The translations under genes and the position numbers were made by a program. Shown one piece after another: positions 25,583 to 34,000 of a stretch of 64,000 nt of DNA. This DNA comes from Myxococcales bacterium (GTDB lineage Bacteria > Myxococcota > Polyangia > HGW-17 > SLPX01). Each line of letters starts with the position of its first letter. Position 1 is the stretch's first letter. The notes beneath the pieces were generated by a model. It did not search any database and was not told the DNA's origin. It was given only the letters and a program-made list of their open reading frames with translations. The stretch lies in NCBI GenBank assembly GCA_007131745.1, contig SLPX01000204.1:1-64000 (forward strand). Reading direction: 5' to 3'.

Positions 25583-26068
25583 TTATTCCTGACCGCGTAT
25601 CATGCGTTCCCTTGAATTCAGATGTTCGTCCATCACTCGAATCAGCCCCTGCAAGGTGCGAAACTCAGCCGCTGTTTCTCCTCCTTCATCCACAACACTG
25701 TAAATCTTGTCAACCTGGGCTCCAATTTTTTCCTGCTGCTCGACCATGTTTTTGTCGAATTCCTCTATACGTTCAAGCCGGGCATGGTCTACCTTGGTTT
25801 GTCCTTTGTCGAAAAGAGCTGAAAAACCGTAATTGGCAAAGCGCAACCTGTCTCTTACCCGGGTCAACTGTTTTGTGCACGAATCAGCCGGATTCAACGA
25901 CGCCAGGTTTCCGGTTCTTGTTAAATCCATTTTCACGGTTTCCAGCTTCTGATGGTTTTCTGCCAGCCTCTTGGTGATAAAGTCACGAAAAAGCTTGTCT
26001 GTTTCACGACTTTCTGCCCGGAGTCTGTAACCTTTGTATCCTGGAATCACGTAATCAAGTATTGCCAT
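25583..26068 (-). CDS. Helical protein encoded with the SPFH protein
   Basis: A 161-residue soluble protein with an AGGAGA ribosome-binding site 5 nt before the ATG. After a short start (MAILDYVIPGYKGYRLRAES) it is almost entirely alpha-helical, with two long charged helices and an amphipathic pattern suggesting a coiled-coil bundle. It contains one cysteine and no membrane segment. The 18-bp gap to the SPFH gene argues for a shared complex. By position it is the counterpart of the PspA/small-protein partners of YdjI-type SPFH genes, but I see no PspA signature, so this is only an analogy. Confidence 0.72.
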   Translation of the reverse strand: MAILDYVIPGYKGYRLRAESRETDKLFRDFITKRLAENHQKLETVKMDLTRTGNLASLNPADSCTKQLTRVRDRLRFANYGFSALFDKGQTKVDHARLERIEEFDKNMVEQQEKIGAQVDKIYSVVDEGGETAAEFRTLQGLIRVMDEHLNSRERMIRGQE

Positions 26069-26213
26069 GATCTTCTCCTGTAGAAATTGAGGCTCAACTA
26101 TATTCCATGCTGAAACTTGTTCAACCTGTCCGGCGCTTTGTTTTCCTCCGTTTTTTCGGAGTCGAAAGAACTCCTTATTTAACCGTTGCGAACTGACCGG
26201 ACGATCGGAAAAA

Positions 26214-26573
26214 TCATTTTCTCACATCCGATTCAGGCCCCGGACCGCTGCCCGCCTTGGCTCGTAAATACCCCAACAGGACCGCAACAGGAATGACAGC
26301 AATCGTAAACGGCCAAGCCCGTCTGAGACTGTATATATTCAGGTTTCCCCCCAAAATCACTGCGAAAACGAAAACGGCTACAAGAGCGATTTCATAATAG
26401 CCGGCCACGGCCAGTACGATACCTATTCCTATAAAAAGAACGGGCCACGTGGAACGAATTCCGGGGCCATCAAAAGTGTATTTTACGAGTAAAATACCGG
26501 CCAAACTAGCCAAGATGACTACCGCTCCAACCATGCCTTTCAGGTTCGCCGGTTTTTTTTCTGTTTCAGCCAT
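26214..26573 (-). CDS. Small membrane protein, LiaI/LiaF N-terminal-like
   Basis: A 119-residue protein with GGAGG 6 nt before the ATG. It has about four transmembrane segments (about 14-30, 42-57, 60-75 and 86-100), with WPVLFIGIGIVLAVAG typical of the small membrane domain shared by LiaI/LiaF-like and DUF5668-type proteins. The tail is short and charged. Such proteins anchor PspA- or SPFH-type envelope-stress proteins in Gram-positives. Here the gene is first in the minus-strand run leading to the helical and SPFH genes, with a 145-bp gap that could hold another promoter. The family match is moderate. Confidence 0.65.
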   Translation of the reverse strand: MAETEKKPANLKGMVGAVVILASLAGILLVKYTFDGPGIRSTWPVLFIGIGIVLAVAGYYEIALVAVFVFAVILGGNLNIYSLRRAWPFTIAVIPVAVLLGYLRAKAGSGPGPESDVRK

Positions 26574-27002
26574 CCGGAACCTCCCGCTTCGTAGAATTCA
26601 AACCTTGATGTGTACTGTTTCAATCCCGTCTTTTTGCTCATGTGAAACAAGGGCCTATTTAAAACGGGCCTGAGCTCTTTTCAAGGTTTGCATTTGCTTT
26701 TCAAAATACAGCTTTGCTGGTCGCGCAAATTACGCAAAGGCACCTTCATTTCGGCCCTGAGTTTACACTATTAAGCAAGCTTGGAAAACAACCAAATGTC
26801 GATGGCCGGTTTATCGAAAAATGTATGCGAAACACCGGATAGTGTCTGAATCATTCCTTTTTTGCGGCTAAACGACCTTTTTAAGTTGACAGGTTTATCC
26901 TTAAATACCATTATCAACGGTAAAAATACCGATGGCGTTAAGTGCAATCGAAACAGAAACTCTTTGATGCGGCATTGATGACCGCCGAGAAGGAATGGGG
27001 AC
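26574..27002. other. 429-bp divergent intergenic region
   Basis: This separates the LiaI/F-like gene (minus) from the DksA-like gene (plus). The right part holds a good plus-strand promoter (26886-26914). I find no convincing tRNA, small ORF or terminator. A GGGCCTATTTAAAACGGGCC imperfect inverted repeat lies near 26650 and could be an operator, without further support. Confidence 0.4.
26886..26914 (+). promoter_or_regulatory. Sigma70-type promoter for the DksA-like gene
   Basis: A perfect -35 TTGACA (26886-26891) is followed after 17 bp by CATTAT (26909-26914, 4 of 6 consensus). It lies 88 bp upstream of the TTG start of the DksA-like gene and probably serves the plus-strand genes up to 29145. 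Confidence 0.5.
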
Positions 27003-27365
27003 TTGAGAAAACGGGATTTGAAAAAATTTGAAAAAATTTTGAATGAAAAGAAGGCACAGCTATTGAGCAAGGCTCGACGCACTTTATCCGAAGACATGCA
27101 GCTTGATCCCAACGAACTTCCCGACGAAATGGATCTCGCGTCCACTGAATACCTTCAGTCTTTCACCTTCCGGTTGCGGGGAAGGGAAAAAACTTTCCTG
27201 AAAAAAATCGACATTGCGCTTGGAAAGATCGATGAAGGGTCATTCGGAATATGCGATGAATGCAACGAACCCATTTCGCTCAAGCGATTGGAAGCTCGTC
27301 CGGAAACCACCATGTGCATCAAGTGCAAGGAAGAACAGGAGCAAAAGGAAAAGGCCTTCGGTTAG
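27003..27365 (+). CDS. dksA: DksA/TraR-family transcription factor
   Basis: A 120-residue DksA-like protein that would enter the RNA polymerase secondary channel and modulate initiation, usually with ppGpp. The N-terminal coiled coil contains the acidic tip motif DEMDLA (Asp41, Asp44, Ala46), matching the DxxDxA signature. The four-Cys zinc finger is complete (CDEC at 84-87 and CIKC at 105-108). It ends with a short charged helix. The start is TTG, with AGGA 8 nt upstream, and no better ATG exists. A strong promoter lies 88 bp upstream. It precedes the sohB gene by 155 bp. Confidence 0.92.
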   Translation: MRKRDLKKFEKILNEKKAQLLSKARRTLSEDMQLDPNELPDEMDLASTEYLQSFTFRLRGREKTFLKKIDIALGKIDEGSFGICDECNEPISLKRLEARPETTMCIKCKEEQEQKEKAFG

Positions 27366-27520
27366 AACCTTCCTCTTTTAATCACCCGTACATCAAGGAT
27401 GGGGGACGCCGGGGTATATCCTTGTTTTTTCGGGTTTTCCTGGATCATTATCTTGGCTCGATGAAGAAATCCCCTTTTTAGATCCGCTGGTGCGGACCGT
27501 GGAAACATTGGAGGTCACAA

Positions 27521-28576
27521 ATGGATTTTTTGGCAAACTATGGACTGTTCTTGCTCAAGACGGTAACGATAACGATTTGTGCGGTCCTGTTGTTGGTAGT
27601 TTTTGTGAAGGCACTGCGGAGTTGTCAGGAAACAAGGGAAGGAGAACTAAAGGTAAAAAACCTCAACAAACATTTCCGCTTGTTGAGCGAGGCCGTCGAA
27701 GAGCAGGTTCTTGAACCGGACCGGTTCAAAGAATTGCAAAAAAAGAGAAACAGGGAAGAAAAACTTCGTGGAAAGCACCGGGAGGAAAAAAAAGAAAGGA
27801 AAGATGGAAAAGAAGGAAAAAAAGAAAAGGTCTTTGTTATTGATTTCAACGGAGACCTTCGGGCGTCATCGGTGGATAGTCTGCGAGAAGAGATATCAGC
27901 TTTGGTTTCCGTTGCGAAAAAAGGGGACGAGGTTGTTTTGAGGCTGGAAAGCAGCGGCGGCCTCGTACATTCCTACGGGTTGGCGGCCGCGCAACTCGAG
28001 AGATTAAAGAATAAAGGGATAGAGCTCACGGCAGTTGTAGACAGGATTGCTGCAAGCGGCGGCTACATGATGGCCTGTGTAGCGGATCGCGTTGTGGCCG
28101 CCCCGTTCGCGTTGTTGGGGTCTATCGGCGTTGCTGCCGTTGTTCCAAATTTTCATCGGTTTTTGGAGAATCATCAAATCGACGTAGAACAGATCACCGC
28201 GGGCGAATACAAACGCACCTTGTCACTGGTTGGAAAAAACACGGACAAGGGACGTGCCAAGTTCACCGAACAGGTAGAAGAAGCCCATGAGCTGTTCAAG
28301 AGTTTTGTAGCTCGTCACAGAAAAACATTGGACATGGAAAAAGCGGCCACCGGTGAATTCTGGTATGGATTGCAAGCGAAGGAGATGGGACTCGTGGACG
28401 ATCTGGCCACAAGCGATGATGTTTTGCTCGAAGCCTCGAAAAGGGCGCAGATTTACAAGATATGCTTTGATCGTCCGAAAAGATTCTCTGAACGCGTCGG
28501 TGGAATGATGTCCGTGGTTTTGCGTTCTCTTTTCAGGACAGGAGTGGAAGAGGCGCGTAACAAGACCGAAATATAA
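27521..28576 (+). CDS. sohB: SohB-type S49 family peptidase
   Basis: A 351-residue inner-membrane protease related to SppA. Residues 10-30 form one transmembrane helix. A highly charged Lys/Glu/Arg linker (about 60-103) precedes the S49 domain. The Ser-Lys dyad is Ser179 (AASGGYMMA) and Lys231 (GEYKRTLS), and the GSIGV motif follows at about 200-204. Ribosome-binding site GGAGG is 6 nt before the ATG. It degrades membrane peptides or signal-peptide remnants in related bacteria. It is followed after 80 bp by the two tandem Cys-rich miniproteins. Confidence 0.92.
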   Translation: MDFLANYGLFLLKTVTITICAVLLLVVFVKALRSCQETREGELKVKNLNKHFRLLSEAVEEQVLEPDRFKELQKKRNREEKLRGKHREEKKERKDGKEGKKEKVFVIDFNGDLRASSVDSLREEISALVSVAKKGDEVVLRLESSGGLVHSYGLAAAQLERLKNKGIELTAVVDRIAASGGYMMACVADRVVAAPFALLGSIGVAAVVPNFHRFLENHQIDVEQITAGEYKRTLSLVGKNTDKGRAKFTEQVEEAHELFKSFVARHRKTLDMEKAATGEFWYGLQAKEMGLVDDLATSDDVLLEASKRAQIYKICFDRPKRFSERVGGMMSVVLRSLFRTGVEEARNKTEI

Positions 28577-28656
28577 CCATTCGCCTCGCGATTGCCTGCA
28601 AAATAACCGAAAAATGGGTTGCTTATATGGGCGGAGTGATTCATAAATGGAGGGTC

Positions 28657-28881
28657 ATGAAGCATTTACCGCCTGAAATACTGGTAACTGCGCGCTTGAA
28701 CTTGTTGGATCGCGTGAAAATTTTGTGTCCCGCATGCTCCGAAGTAATCATTCCACCCGGAGCATCAGGCGAGTATGATATTTTTCGATGCCGTGTTGCC
28801 CATGGAAAACACTGTGTTACAGCGATCAACACACGGCATTGTGTAAAAAGGAATGATGATCCCAAAAGCAAGGACGCGTAG
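28657..28881 (+). CDS. Cys-rich miniprotein A (tandem paralogue)
   Basis: The start at 28657 is chosen because GGAGG lies 3 nt upstream (tight spacing); an ATG at 28627 without a ribosome-binding site would add 10 residues. The 74-residue product contains a CPAC knuckle, a PPGASGEYDIFRC segment, GKHCVTAI and a final HCVK. It aligns along its length with the next gene: CPxC, then P-P, G-E-x-D-I-(F/Y)-R-C, G-K-H-C and C-V-K are shared in the same spacing. Five conserved cysteines and a histidine suggest a metal-binding or redox fold. No signal peptide is seen, so it is probably cytoplasmic. I know no named family. Confidence 0.75.
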   Translation: MKHLPPEILVTARLNLLDRVKILCPACSEVIIPPGASGEYDIFRCRVAHGKHCVTAINTRHCVKRNDDPKSKDA

Positions 28882-28953
28882 CCATTTCGGACACAAAGAT
28901 AAAGATGTGTGCCGAAAACATGATCGCCTTTGTTTCGAAAACCGGAGGATTGC

Positions 28954-29145
28954 GTGAGACCCACAGTGGAAATCGATGTAATGAAGCTCATCAAGGAAAA
29001 TTGCCCCAACTGCGAGATGGCGATTGTTCCACCGGATTCAGAGGGAGAGTTGGACATCTACCGTTGTGAAGCAGCCGGCGGCAAGCATTGCCTTGTAGCC
29101 GTCACCACGCCGCAGTGCGTGAAAAAACCCTTGAACAAGGCATAG
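28954..29145 (+). CDS. Cys-rich miniprotein B (tandem paralogue)
   Basis: The start is GTG at 28954, with GGAGG 5 nt upstream. The 63-residue product repeats the pattern of miniprotein A: CPNC, VPPDSEGELDIYRC, GGKHCLVAV and QCVKKP. Each gene has its own good ribosome-binding site. The pair has diverged to roughly 40 percent identity by eye while keeping every cysteine, so both copies are likely selected. They follow sohB on the same strand and could share its transcript. Function unknown. Confidence 0.78.
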   Translation: MRPTVEIDVMKLIKENCPNCEMAIVPPDSEGELDIYRCEAAGGKHCLVAVTTPQCVKKPLNKA

Positions 29146-29175
29146 GTCTACGGGCAGAGAGACGGAGAAAGAATT

Positions 29176-29496
29176 CTAATCGGTTTTTTCCAAAAATGCT
29201 CTCAGCAATTCTTCCCCGTTCGCGCCGAACGAAAGAAACTTTACACCCATTCCCAGGTCTGAAGACCGGTCGTTTACCACTTCCGCCCACACCCTGACCA
29301 CCGGTGCGTCTTTTTCTGTACCGAGGGGTATCTTGAGACAGAGACGTTTTCCCGGAAAATGGGGAAGTGCCCTGTCAAAATAAACACCGCCTGCGCTCAG
29401 GTTCCCGGTTCGCATGAAAACCTTGTTCTCACCTTCCTGTTCTTCGATCCACAGTTCCATGTTCACGCGTTTTTCTTTTCTTCTGTCTTCGCTCAT
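29176..29496 (-). CDS. PilZ-domain protein (c-di-GMP binding)
   Basis: The start at 29496 has GGAG 9 nt upstream; a further upstream ATG would overlap the carboxypeptidase gene. The 106-residue protein is a stand-alone PilZ domain. The binding motifs are RKEKR (Arg6 and Arg10, RxxxR) and NLSAGG (Asn32, Ser34, Gly37), both complete. Strands and a final helix fill the expected length. It would be a receptor for the c-di-GMP made by GGDEF proteins such as the one at 51473. It lies downstream of the carboxypeptidase gene with a 35-bp gap. Confidence 0.88.
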   Translation of the reverse strand: MSEDRRKEKRVNMELWIEEQEGENKVFMRTGNLSAGGVYFDRALPHFPGKRLCLKIPLGTEKDAPVVRVWAEVVNDRSSDLGMGVKFLSFGANGEELLRAFLEKTD

Positions 29497-29531
29497 GAAA
29501 GCGTTCTCCAAACGTAATGCGCTGGATTCTT

Positions 29532-31037
29532 TCAAAACCCGACCCGGCAAAGCTCCGAGTGTTTCTTTTCGATATAATCCTTAAAAAAAGATGAATCAAG
29601 AGAAGATCCGGTAGCCCTTCGGGTTATTTCATCGGTAGACCAGCGTCGACCGTGCACATGTATATTCCGCCTAAACCAGTCTTTTATCTCAAGAAAACCG
29701 CCGTTTTCAATCAATTCATCGAGAGTTCCGAGTTCCTTTTCCATCGCCCATGCCCATTGCGCGGCATACAAGTTTCCGAGAAGATACGTTGGAAAATATC
29801 CAAAGAGTCCCATGGACCAATGTATATCCTGCAAAACCCCTTGTCTTGGATCCGTCGGACGGATTCCAAGGAGTTTTTGCATTTCCTCATTCCAGGCGCC
29901 TTCAAGATCTTCCACTGCCAAAGCTCCATCCAACAGTCCCTTTTCCAGTTCATACCTAAGTGCGATGTGAAGATTATAGGTGACCTCATCGGCATTTATC
30001 CTCACGGGGGAAGCCTTCACCTTGTTTACTGCATTATAGAGGTGTTCAGGATTTACACCAACCAGAGCAGGGCCGAATATTTCCTTCAGATCGGCTTGAG
30101 CAAAACACCAGAAAGCCATCCGGCGGCCCACCTGATTTTCCCAAAAACGGGATTGCGATTCATGTATCCCCAAAGACAGCGATTGTCCAAGCGGAGTAGA
30201 TGAATGTTCTCTGCACAATCCTTGTTCGTAGAGTCCGTGTCCACCCTCGTGAAGCGTGCTCAACGCCGCCCTTGTCAGACAATCGGGATCATAATGAGTG
30301 GTCAATCTTACGTCTCGGGTGTCAAAACTGCTTGTAAAGGGATGAACCGATTCATCCAGCCGACCTCCATTAAAATCGAAACCGATCCACTCGAGAATTC
30401 TGCGGCAAAAAATCTTCTGAGCTTTCAAACTATCTGAAGGAAATCTAAGGTCTGTATTCGGTTCTGATAGGCAAACACCCTCGTACAGCTTTTTGGCGTG
30501 ATTGGCAGTCGATCCAATCAACTGATCAAGCTGGACAACTGTTGCTCCGGGTTCGTATTCATCCAGCAAAACGTCATAAACGAACTTTGCACCGGAATCG
30601 GACAAAGCATGGGCATGTTCTTTTTTCAGAAAAACTATTTCCTTCAGTGCAGGAACGAAATGGAGAAAATCATTTTTTTTTCGTGCCTCAATCCAGAACT
30701 TTTGTCCACGACCCACGGCTTCGGCCGTTTTTCTTACGAGGTCCGAAGATAGTCTAACAGCTCGATCCCTTTCCCTTCGGGCCTCCCTGACCAATGCTTC
30801 ATCGTCCGAGCCCGACGAAACTTTTCCGGCTGCTTCATCTATCAGTTCTCCCAGTTCACTCGAACATAGTTCCCCGTGCCGAATAGAGGCCAGCAAACCC
30901 ATGTGCCGCACCCGAGCTTCTGTTCCTCCCGGGGGCATGAAAACCTGCTGATCCCACCCCAATAACTCCTCGACACAAAGAAGATCTTGAATCCTCATAA
31001 GACGGTTCTTCAACGTTTGGATGGTCTTGGATCTCAT
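29532..31037 (-). CDS. M32-family metallocarboxypeptidase (Taq type)
   Basis: A 501-residue zinc carboxypeptidase. The HExxH site is HEGGHGLYEQGL near residue 265, followed by the family's E...NQVGR segment (SRFWENQVGRR). The N-terminal GWDQQVFMPPGG signature and the C-terminal GYFPTYLLGNLYAAQ segment are typical of carboxypeptidase Taq, and length matches. The enzyme trims C-terminal residues in the cytoplasm. It follows the giant TPR gene with a 22-bp gap, so it may be co-transcribed, though no functional link is obvious. Confidence 0.95.
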   Translation of the reverse strand: MRSKTIQTLKNRLMRIQDLLCVEELLGWDQQVFMPPGGTEARVRHMGLLASIRHGELCSSELGELIDEAAGKVSSGSDDEALVREARRERDRAVRLSSDLVRKTAEAVGRGQKFWIEARKKNDFLHFVPALKEIVFLKKEHAHALSDSGAKFVYDVLLDEYEPGATVVQLDQLIGSTANHAKKLYEGVCLSEPNTDLRFPSDSLKAQKIFCRRILEWIGFDFNGGRLDESVHPFTSSFDTRDVRLTTHYDPDCLTRAALSTLHEGGHGLYEQGLCREHSSTPLGQSLSLGIHESQSRFWENQVGRRMAFWCFAQADLKEIFGPALVGVNPEHLYNAVNKVKASPVRINADEVTYNLHIALRYELEKGLLDGALAVEDLEGAWNEEMQKLLGIRPTDPRQGVLQDIHWSMGLFGYFPTYLLGNLYAAQWAWAMEKELGTLDELIENGGFLEIKDWFRRNIHVHGRRWSTDEITRRATGSSLDSSFFKDYIEKKHSELCRVGF

Positions 31038-31059
31038 TTCAGCAAAGTTTCTATCGAGG

Positions 31060-34000
31060 TCAGGTCAAAAGATTTCTGAAACCCGGCGTGCACGCCCAGG
31101 ACAGGAGATCGGCTCGCTCGACGTGTTCTTTGATCTTTTCATCAAGTTCATCAATGCTTTCCACTTGACGGCCGATTTTCTCGCCTTCCATTCTTTCCAT
31201 CGCTCTGATTGATAGGTGAAGCTCTCCCGCCATCAACAACCCGGTTCGCCGGGCGGTGCAGAGCACGCCGTTCCAGTATGATTCGATAAGTTTTTCCGGC
31301 TCCTCGTTTCTGAGAGAATCCAACTCTTTTTTCCAGCGATCCAGGGTTTCCGCGTCCACTTTTTCCACGATTGATCCTCGGATTTTTCCGGACAACCCTG
31401 AGCGGCTTCCATACCATCCGAGGGCCGAATAAAGCCCCTTTGCCAATGCCGTACGTCCTTGCCCGGAAGAGATTGCAAGTACGGTGTTGCCGGGACGAAC
31501 GAGTTCCAGCGCAAAGCCGAATACGTATCGTACCTCGTTTTGAACCAGTTTGCGGGCAAAATCGGCCTGCAAAATTATCCCGGGAGCAGCATCTACTTTT
31601 GCGAAAGTGATTGGAACATCCAGGCTCTCCGCTCTATAAGCATCCTGTTGCAGAATTCCGAGGTTCGCGCACTGTTCTTTCAAAACCTTTCCCAACCCCG
31701 TGCTTTCGCCTATCTTGGCGAACTCACCTTCCACCAAATCTTCAATATCGTACTCTCCGAAAGGTCCGGCGATTGCCTCGGCTTCGGCCAAGACTCTTTC
31801 CAGTGCTTCAATGTGACGGGGATGGCGGACAAAGAGATTCCTGTCTTTTTCAGAGAGCACCGGAATACTTGCTCCGTCGAATTCCTTTCTCATTTCCCTC
31901 AGCGCGGATTTCAACTCTTTGTCCACCTTCCGGACCTCGCTGAGCGGCGACAGAAGGCACCACGCCCAACGACGATTCCCGCTTTCGAGGGCTTCTTTTC
32001 CAAGGGCGGTAACCGGTTCGAAAAAGGGAGGACCGAAAGCAACCAGCTTTCCAAGAATGTTTTTCGCATCTTCTTCCCGCGATGGATCCTGTGAGTAAAT
32101 CTCGTGCAGCCGCTCCAGGATTTCTTTGGATGACTCAATTTCTGCTGCTAGGCGCAAATAAGACTCCTCCCTTTCCTTGTCTCCGAATTGCTTTGCGCAT
32201 ACCTCCGCCATTTTGACTAGTACTTCCGCTTGCTTTGTCGGCGGAAGCAGTTGCTGCGTAGCATCCAAAACATCCAACAATTGGCTCCACTCTCCTTTTC
32301 TCTCCAAAAGGTTTCCGAGGCCTTCCAGTGCTTCCCGGCAACCCGGGTCATAAGACAGAGCCATGTCAAATGCTTCCATGGCGTTGTCTTCCCCTTCCGG
32401 ACGTTCGGAAAACATCTGTCCCCTGGCTACCCACAGACCGGCCATGTCTTCGGGGTTTTCCACTTTGTCCAACATGGCGTCTATCAAGTGTAGAGCCTCT
32501 CCGTGTCTTCCGGCTTTTTGGTTGTACTTCAAGCTTCTCCAAAGAGTGTCCAAATCATCGGCGCCGTCGTCCAGCGCCCTTTTGTAGCAGGCACCTGCTT
32601 CATCCGGTTTGCGGAGGTGATCTTCCAGCAAAGCGCCCAACCTGCTGTTGATCCTGGAGCGGAGTTGCGCGTCATCGGTAACCGGAACGGCGCGGATATA
32701 CATTCTAGCCGCCTCGGCAAATCGTCGGGCTCCTACAAGTTCGCCTCCGACGGCTTCAAGAGCGCCGGCATGAAGCGGAATCTGCTCAAGTGTGTTTTTA
32801 AACGAGGCCACGGCTTTCTCGGGATCGCCAAGCCTGAGCGATATCGTTCCCAGCCGAAAAGTGATATGTGCCTTGATGTCACGGCCGAAACCCGCTGCTT
32901 CGGTCCGTTCCGCAAGCTCTTCGTAAATTTTCGCGGATCCTCTGAAATCTCCTTCATCGAACTTCTCATTCGCCACGGCAAGAGCCGCCCGTACATCTTT
33001 GGGATCCAGGTCAAAAGCCCTCTTTTCGAGGGAGGCGGATTCTTCCTGATCGCCGATTTCACGGAATGCTGAGCTGCATGCGTGAAACCTTTCCACCTCT
33101 TCCACCAAATCCACTCCAGGAACACATCTTAACAGGAAGGCATCCAGCGCTCTCATACGCGCCCCTGCGGAGGACTCCAAGTCCCCTATGTCCTTCATCA
33201 TGTCGGCCAGCCGATCCCATGCTCTTTCATGGTTGGGGGATACAGCAAGCGCTCTCCGGAGGAATTGCAATTCGTCATCCCGGTTTTCTGTTTTTCGTCC
33301 GGCGTCAAACAGCTTTTCTCCCTTTTCCTGGATGGTACATCCTCCCCCGCCGGGATCGTCTTGCAGCAACGTGGCTTCTTTACGCCAATCCTTGACTCTC
33401 CTGCCCAGCGCTTTTAGCGCCTGCCTGGCCAGGTCGTTGGAATCGTCCAGCATTCTAGCTCTGCGGTAAAAACTCACCGTACGTTCGGGTTGAGCGCAGT
33501 GTTCATCATTCACCTCGGCTAGGTGACAGTACACCAGTGATGCCGACCGCTCGTCCAGCAGTTTGGCGTGTCGCTCCCGGTGCCTGATGTATTCACTCCA
33601 GTTCCCTTCCGCTGCAGCGATGTCCGCAGCTGCCGTCACTGCGGGAATTTTACCTCGCTTCGACTTTTCCATGAGCTGAAACACCCGGTTTGCTTCGTCC
33701 AGGTTTTTCATAACCAGTAACTGGATTCTGGCCAGATCAAAAAGTGCCCAATGCCGTTCCGTTTCATCGGTCTGGGAAGCTGCGCTTCGCTCCAGCAACT
33801 CTGCCATCTCTTCGTGTCGACCCTGTGTTCTGAGTGTGTGTAAAAGTAAAACACCGGCCTGCCTGTCTTCCGGCCTGATCTCCAGGATCTTGCGACACAA
33901 TCTCTCCGTGTTTTCAGGATTTTCGTTGTCTACGTGTTCGAGCCTTACTTGCAAAGCTTCCTGGAGAGAGTCCAACCGATCTCCCTCATCTTCCAATTCC

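Noticed and set aside
27003..29145. DksA, SohB and miniproteins as a toxin-antitoxin or defence unit
   Set aside because: DksA and SohB are ordinary housekeeping families and the miniproteins show no toxin or antitoxin features.
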